21,064 nt of DNA, taken from IMG/VR virus record IMGVR_UViG_3300040809_000713, positions 1 to 21,064 of that record; one strand, written 5' to 3'. This DNA is from a virus. The stretch's first letter is position 1. The number at the start of each line of letters is the position of its first letter. The notes under the pieces were generated by a model, which saw nothing but the letters and a program-made list of their open reading frames with translations, was not told the origin of the DNA and searched no databases. The position numbers and the translations under genes are program-made. Shown piece by piece: positions 5,587 to 14,500 of this stretch.

Positions 5587-8500
5587 TCGATCCTTGACCC
5601 ACATTTCTTATAAATGCATGCTCGGGCGAAATTCCTGCGGCACTAAGACTAACACCGCTATCATTGTATGCCATACGCAGGTTATCTCCGTGATCAGAGA
5701 ACTTCTCTAGCGTAGGTATACGTGTTGTTGGGCCACTGTTAATTACAGTTGCACCACTATTGTGTGCTTTTGCACTTGTACCTAATGTACCTCTAATACA
5801 GAACAATAAGTTGTTTCCACTTATTGCGTTGTATTCAATACGTTCACCGTCTATATATACCACACATGGTACTTCACCTTTTCCAAACACAGTGTTTGGA
5901 TCATCAAGCAGTGCAGCATTTGTTACTGGAATTATTGTATCTGTACCAGAAACATTTGCAGTGGTTGTAGTTTTATTAGCATCAACAATAACATTACTTA
6001 TGTGTATGTCCATTGGTTGATATTGCGTCATTCTATAAGTTCTAGTATCTGCGGTTTCTGTGCTTCCGCTAGCGTTTGTTTGTACTGCTATACTAATGTT
6101 TTCTACAAAGTCAGTTGGGTAAAGTTCTTCACCCCATCCTTCACACACAGGTTGGACAAACAGATTTCCATTATATATGTAATCTAAGTTTGCGTCAATA
6201 GTAGTGAATGTAGAAATATCCTCATTACCAGTAGGTGTGCTTGTAAAGTCACCACCCAGCAACACTTGATCACATGCCCAATCTCTAAGTGTGTGATCAC
6301 TATACACCATAGTAATATTAGTATTTCTGCTTTGCTCGTCAATCTCGATGTTTGTAGCTTCACCATGTGTGTTACTATCTACCAAGTCTAGTAGTTTTGT
6401 ATGGAAAGGTTTGATTGTATCAAAGTATTTTTCAACAACATCTACACCAAATCTTTGATAAGTTGATTTGTTGAGTAATAGAGGATGATTAACACGTAAT
6501 CTCACATAAGTTGTTTTGAATGCAAAATCGTCTGTGGTGTTTTGTAATACTGCACTGTACAGTAACTTAAACCATAGCTTGTTATACATCACATGATGTC
6601 TGCCTACAAAAACATTTTTACGCAATAGATCCATGAGATGACCTATAACAATACTGCTATCACTATCAAACGGCATAAGATCATAGCTCATACTGTCAAA
6701 TCCATGACCAAACTTGCTTTGTAACCACATCTCTTCACTGAGCTGTACTGTTGACTTTTCTTTGAAAACAAGTTTATCTGTACCACCAACAAAGTGATAC
6801 ATTTTTTTCCTGTCAACTAAATCTGAACCTAAGTCATGTTTGATTAAAACATAACTACCTTCTGGTGGTTCACCTGCATTCAAATATTCTTGATCCGACT
6901 CATATACAAAGTCAGGAACAGTGTTTGTATCAAATCTATATGTTACAGTGCCTGCTGAATTCTTTTCTATCAGTTTAAAGTCTGTTAAATTTACATAGTC
7001 TTTGACATCATATGTTACTGCGCCTCTACTAAATGTAGTTTCAAATGTATCTTCCCAATTTTGCAATTCGTCTACAACGTTTACTTGACTCAGCATATCG
7101 TTTACTGTATAAACAAAGTTGTGTCTTGCTTCAACTAAGTCTCTGAACAAACTTTGTCTCGGACGCACAAGATGACCGTAACGATTGTATTCGTGTAAAT
7201 CTAAATCTGGAACATGTTGTCCTCTCCAAATTCGTATATCATCCACTTGCGTTCCGTCTACAAAACTGTAATCGTAAATTTTACTCCAGTGACTCATATC
7301 TGTGTCTAAACTTGGTTGCTGTGACTGATTGTTAGACTGTAAGCTGATATAATAATCATTACCTTCTTTAACAACTGCATCTTTGGCATACACTGTGCTG
7401 CTACCCCAAGTTGTATATGTACTATCAATTGAATAGTTGTTGAATCCTGTTAGACTATCACGCATTTTAATGTGCAAGTATTCTGGAATAGTTGTGTTAG
7501 GATCATTTTCTGCTAACAATGTCCATTCATTCAACGGCATACTGTTGCTGTCTGGATAACGCTGGTTAATCTGTACCACACTGTATTTGGTTACATAGTT
7601 GCTTACATTACTCAAAAACAGTTGACTACTGCCACTAGCCGCGGCCCAGCTCAATCCAAATGCTTCTGGATTGGCAAGTATCTGACTGAGTTGTGTAACA
7701 TTGTATTGTCTTATACCACTGAAACTTAATTTATTTTTTACCCAGAAATAGTAAACATTTTCATTTCTACGTGTTTTAGGATTGTAATAAACTTGCTCTG
7801 TCCAATTGTATATACGTTCGTTATCAACTGCTGTAAAGTATGCTTGTCCACTTGCAACATTACCATCGATAACTATTTCTGCATCTACTGCATCTTGCCA
7901 TTGTTCTGGAAGCACAGGACTACGTGTCCATTCGTATATATCGATACTGGCACCTGTTGCAAGTCTACCCCAGTTCATCTGTTGATAGTCTATTGTGCTT
8001 TGTTCGTAATCTAAATAAATCGCTGTGCTTATATCCCACCAACGTACACCAACATATTCTTCTGTCCATGAACTAGTGTTTGCAATTTCGCCGTCTATGC
8101 TGTTGTAATTGTAGCTGGCAATATCACTTGCTAATTTATAGTCGATCTCTTTGTCGACAAATCCAAATATGATGCCTTTTGCTGGATCCCATGTCTCAAT
8201 ATTTGCAATACTACTTCTGTTAAGTGCATCGTATATTTTTACATTTTCAATTAGATCATTTCTTGCTTGTGTGTTGCCTGTGCGTACTTTTTCAAATACA
8301 CCATTGTAATGTCCATTGGCATTGGTCCACAATCCACTCCATTTGTAAACTGCACTTTTGTTTGTACCGTCATTGTCTACATATGCATATATTGGCTGAG
8401 CTGTGTTGTTTTGTCTGAAACCACCAAAGTTATATTTGTACACACCATTGACTTGATTGTTTTTAACACTATCAAGTTCATTGAAAGTGCTGAATCTCAC

Positions 8501-11500
8501 AGGGCGTAGAGGATAAATGTTTCCGCCACTTCCTTCTTGCGTAATATATTGATCAATATAAAACTTAGTTACACTGTCACTGTCTACTTTGTGTACTCTG
8601 TGAATACCATCAATGCTAGGAATAGTTGTACTACCTCTGATCAACACATAATCGCCAACAGACAAATTGTGTGCTTGTGTTAAATTACTAGGGTATCTTG
8701 CAACAGTTATTTCAGCTTCGTCAGCATCAATAATTCCTGCACAACTGTAATTAACATACATGCTTAGATCCATTGTTTGATATACTTGATATCCTAAATT
8801 GTAGTTGCTTTCAACGCTGTCATCTGCAATATGAATACTAAAAATGTTTGGATCATTTGTCATTTCTCTAAACACTTGATTGTTGTCACTGCCTACAATA
8901 GCATTAAACACATTGCCAACTTGTATCGTTGCACTGTTGTATGTTTGTGCAACCAATCCCACTTGACCGTTACTTGATCCTGCGCCAATCACAAACTGAC
9001 TGTTAACACTAACCAGTTTTAGTCTGTTGTTGCTGTTGCTTGCACTTACTCCACTGATGCCAGCTTGATTAATTTTATCAACAATATCGTTAACATCAAG
9101 ACTTATGTTACTTGTGGTTGTAGTAGATCCTGCAGGTGTAACTCCTGGTGTAACACCTATTACACTGTTTGCAGTTCCGTTACCTATGTACAGTGTTGAT
9201 CTATTGCTGTTAATTTGTAATAGGTTTGTATTGTTTGCATTGATACTTGCTGTTATACCTGTAACACCAGCAGCATTAATTTGATTAACAGTTTGTTGTA
9301 ATGTTAAATTAGGGAAGCCAGTTGAGGTACTACTTGTTGCAGCAATTGTTTCTGTTTGTGTGCTAAAACCTACATCGTTATTTGCAGTTCCTACACTGAG
9401 TGTTAAATCAAATGCTACAGTAGGTGTACTGGTTGTTTTTGTCAATCTTAAAAATGTACCTGTATTGGTTGCAACAACGTTGGGAATACCTGCGTCATTA
9501 ATTTCTTGTACAATTCCTGCCAAAGTGTAAGTTTTAAAGGTTGTACCGCTTTGAGTAGCAACCACAGTAGTTGTGGCAAGAGTTACACTTGGATTACCTT
9601 TAACATATGTAGCAAAATCGTCGATGTATACACCATTGTCTACAGCGTTTTGTGTTGCTACAATATCACTGTTTGGTATTACTGTGCTGCCACTAATTAC
9701 TGCACTTGCTACGTAACTATTTCCTGTTTGCTCATTAATAAGAGCAACATCATTTGTAATTAAACTTTCTAGCTGTGTGACGTAACTTGGACTGGTCCCG
9801 TGTTCAACTAATAGTTGACTTAAATTTATACCAGCATTATTTGTAAAATAAGTTGTAATAAATGTTTGCCAAGCACTACTGCTATTTGCACTAATGTATG
9901 CTGTTCTCAATGCTTCTAAGGCATTGATCCTGTTGGTAGCTAAATTTGCTGTATTATTAAAGTTGTTTGCATTGAAACTGTTTTCCAATGCTGCTTGGGC
10001 AGTGATATTTGTTGTGGTTGCTACAGTATCATTAAATGTAACTGTTTGTCCGTCGATAATTAATGTTTTAGTTGCACTGCCTACAAAATTAGGATTGCTC
10101 ACTGTTCCTGTTTTAACAACATCATTGTAAGTTGTAGTTGTTACTGGATTGCTAAATGTAATAGTCTGTGCTAGCGAACTTGTTTCACCTAGTACAACTG
10201 TACTGCCGTGTGTTACAACATTACTGCTGGCAATGTCTTGAGTTCCAATAATGTTAATAACGCCAAGTGTTGTTGTCGTAGAAGTTTTAGTTAGTGTTAC
10301 TGTTGTGTTGTCTAACACCAATGTACCGCCGCTTGAAGGCACACTAGGAAGTGTAATAGTACCTATAACTTCAATTGGATCGTTACCTGTGCTAATACCA
10401 CTACTACCATCCGGATCTAGCATCGCCCAACTGCGTCCTTCGTACAGTACTTTGTCATTGTATTTGTAACTAATATAAGGATCCCAAGGCAATACATCTC
10501 TCCAGGCGCCGCTGAAGTTGTATGTATCATTTGAGTTTTCTACTAGAGATAACATATTTTGTCTATTAATAACTTGATAGTCTGTTTCTGTTGTAAGTGG
10601 TAACCCGCTGTTTACAAAGTCGCTGTGATATTCATCAGCTGTACTACCTGAATAAGTGTTTACTGCTCTTGTTGTAAAGTTGTTGCCAGGAGATCCAGTT
10701 ACGAGTAACGGACTATTACTATCAACGTCAATTGTTAAATCTGTCAGCGTATCATTTAATTCGCCTTGTGTAAATCTAATAGATTGAGGACTAGTGGCGA
10801 GCAAGTCTGGAGTCAGTTGAAACTCTATTGTATCTCTGCTTCTTGTATCTCCAAAGTCTGCAATTCTAATAGCCCATTCTTCATGTAGGTCAATCATAGC
10901 ATCAGCATCAAATAAACTTTTGTTTCTTGCAAATGCATCTAGTGCATACTTGGTACCTTTGTACTTGAGACTGCCTTGTACAAATTCAAACAATGTATCA
11001 TCGTCGATATCTAAATTATCTGCCCACTGTGGTTTATTGTATCCGCTATTGTATTTTGCAACGTTACTGATTTGACTATTGCTAAGATTTGCAGTTCTTC
11101 CGTAGTATTGATCAAGTTCTTTTGCAACTGTGTCATAGTTTGGAATAATTGTATTATCAGTGATTACAAAACCCGGACTGTAGAATCGTCCGTTCCAGTC
11201 TTTGGTTCTTGTACCTTGCCACACAATTCTATTATGACGCTGTCCAATAGCAGGATCATACACTACATCATCAAAGTTTGTAATATTATCAAACACAATT
11301 AAATGTTCTACTTGTGTTTTGTATAATCTTACTCCATATATTTCGTCACTACTATCTTTTACACTAAATGTTGTTTCCTTGTCAAGACTTAATATATTTC
11401 TATCAATGAGCAACTTGCTGGTTTGTATTTGATTTCCATTGCTATCGTTAACATTATAGATACCATCATATCTATTATTGATATTATCAAAGTATCCATT

Positions 11501-14500
11501 TGTACTATCTTGCACTGTGATCTTTGTGTTATCTGGAATAATTTTAAGTTGAATAGTTGTTTCACTGGATGCCCATGTTACAAAATCATTTGCAGCACTA
11601 CGCCATTGCTGTGTAAATCCAATTGTGTTTAGATAATAACCATACCCTACAATAAAGTTATAAACTTCTTGTATACTTGATAGTTCTGTATTATAATCTA
11701 ATGTACTTTCAGCGGTTTCAAAGTCTGTATATCTAAACACTTCAGTACTGCTTATAACTGCACTAATTTTATTACTACTGGTTACAGGAGCATAATATTT
11801 GAATGTAAGTTTACTGTTGTCATAGCCTGCAATCTTATACCCGTTTGCTGTTTTATCAATTTTAATTCCGCCAAAGAAGTATTCAGTATTAGGACTGTTT
11901 GTAAACAGTATTGTATTAAAGTTTTCTTCTGGAACAAATACACGACCTTTGCCTTGACTGCTTTCTAACATAAATTTTTGATTGCTGTTTACAAAGCCGC
12001 CTGCTTTAGCTACAGTACTAAACGACATATTTTCTAATCTAGTTTGAAGTTCTTCAACTGTTGTACTATTGCTTTTTGCAAAATCGATCACACTGTTTTG
12101 CATACCGATAAAGTAGCGTTTGCTATCTTCAGCTAGGATAGGCTCTAGTTTTGCTGCACCTGTGCTTGGTATTAGTGTTGGTCTATTGTAGTAGTTTTTA
12201 CCAGGATTGATCACACTAGCACTTGTAACTACACCTCCTGTGATGTGTGTTTGTATTTGTGCATCTTGTCCAAAGTTATCATATACACTCACTGTAGGCG
12301 CACTGGTATAACCTGTACCGCCATTGACAACTCTTACAGACTCGATAATTTTACCAGTTTGTATATTACCACTCAGTTGATGCGACTTCCAACTTGTTAG
12401 TTGATTTGCGGTACCATTGTACAATTGTGCATTATTGAAACTGCTAAGTGTAGATTCTTTTCTTTCATTGACAGCAAAATAGTTGTTGGTGGCAATCAGT
12501 GGTCTTGCTTTGAGTAGTGCTAAGAATTCTACAATTTTGTATTCAGAACTGCGTCTCCATTCGGCTTCTACCGGACCCCAGTCTCCAAACTCAAATGCAC
12601 GAGCAGGATCTGTTGGCGTAGCAACAACACCAGCTGTGTTTGGATCGTTTAATACACCTGCATTTGTTACCAGTGTATTGGTTGCCCAATCATAATTGTT
12701 ATAACTGTAATTGATATCGTATACAGCATCTAGTGATGGATTGTTAATTTTACCGTACTTGAGTGCAGTTATTAAGTTTGCTCTCTCAGTGGCATCTGTC
12801 CAGCTATAGTTTGCGTCCCACCAGCTAGGTTTGCGATTGTATCCCATCATTTCCCAAGGATGTGTGTGCGGTCTATCTGTGTTAAAGAAGTAATGATACA
12901 ATCCTCTCCAGCCGCCGATACCTGGAGTAACATCGCTGTAGTTCCATGTCCATTTGTCACTAGCATCATAGTAGGTATCACTTTGTAGAGCAGTAACATT
13001 ATTAGCTACTTTCCATTTGTTAAATTCGCTTTTTACAGTGTCTTGGAATTTGTTCCATGTGTATACATTTGCTCTGTGTGCATTAGGCGTATAAGTTTTT
13101 ATACTTTTTACATTATCTAATTTTGTATGTTGTATGTTGTTGTAAATTCTACACTCTAGATCCCACAGAGCAGCATCTACAGGATCAAATCCTACTTTAC
13201 TTCTGTCATATAGTTCAGTACCATTGCGAACATGCACACTGCCGTCGTGTCCAACAATTACTGTGTCTGTGGCTGTTCCTGTGCTATCTTTGCTGTAATC
13301 ACTGCGTAACTCAGGCAAGTAACTTTTACACAATCCTAGTTTAACTGCACTAGGTGGCACAAAGCTAATACTTGCTCTAGGATACCATCTTACGTGTAAC
13401 TGTGCTTGTCCTCCTGATGGGAATGTTGGGGTTGTTGTCACTGTAATTTTATTACTGCCCAGCGTATAATCTTGATCTTTGATCAAAGCTCTCCAGCGGG
13501 TGTTTCCAGCTCCGTCATCATCATTTAGCCAAACCTGTATATGATTTTGTTCGTCGTCATATGTGTTAACACTTTCAGGTAAATCGAACACAGGTGTTGT
13601 TGGATTGTTCCAACCATAGTCTGCACTTTCGTAATCTCTGTACATAGCCATATTGCTGTTGGCAAACAGTGTACTTTTATTTTTACCTACAAACATTGCT
13701 TCTAATGTACGATCCACTAGTGTGTAAACAGGCTGTGTAATATCCAATGTGTTGTGCAGTTGTGCTGCTTTGAGTTTGAATTGTTTTTTGAATATGCTGT
13801 ATTGATTAGCATTAAACTTAACACTACTATATGGATTAGTATCTTTGTCCATCAGTAACTGATTTAACAGTTCTGTACTGTATGGTTGTTGTCTAATAGT
13901 ACCACCAAATTCATGCACATGCGGTAGTTGTCTATAATTGTTAATACCAAAATAATCGCCTGTAAATCCTGGGATCCCAGTCATCTGTTGTCTAATGTGT
14001 TCTACTAGATCTCCAAAACTGATATTTGCAAAATCTAAATTTTGCGCATTATGTGTTTGTGTGTCAGCTATCAGTTGTGACCCTTCTACTGTATCACTAT
14101 AATCTGCTTCTGTATAATACTCTACTTCGTAAATATCATCTATAGCTGATGCACCTGTGATGCTAAGAATGTTGCCACTTAAACTGTATGCACTTATTTT
14201 TGTTCTGTTTCGGTATACTGTGATGTTGGTATAATCGCTAACAGTGTTGATATAAATTATACCTTCTTTGTTAGTTGTGCCAACAACACGATATTTAATT
14301 GCTGTTTGACTTGGTGTTGCAATTGCAAATGTAAACACATCACCTGTGCCAGAACTTCTTGTAAACCCACTGCCCAATGCTGTGCCATCAAAATCTACAA
14401 ATTCAATTTGATTTTGTGCAAATTGTGTTTGGAATGTGTATGTTGTTCCTGTGTTCATAAACAGTGTAGGTAATGTGCCATTGACGAGATTTAGTCTATT

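Noticed and set aside
5560-5604. Longer start for the 200-aa structural protein
   Set aside because: The ATG at 5604 has no ribosome-binding site, overlaps the giant gene and lies upstream of the late promoter box; the added residues (MWVKDRYKYYKLEKT) do not look like a structural N-terminus.
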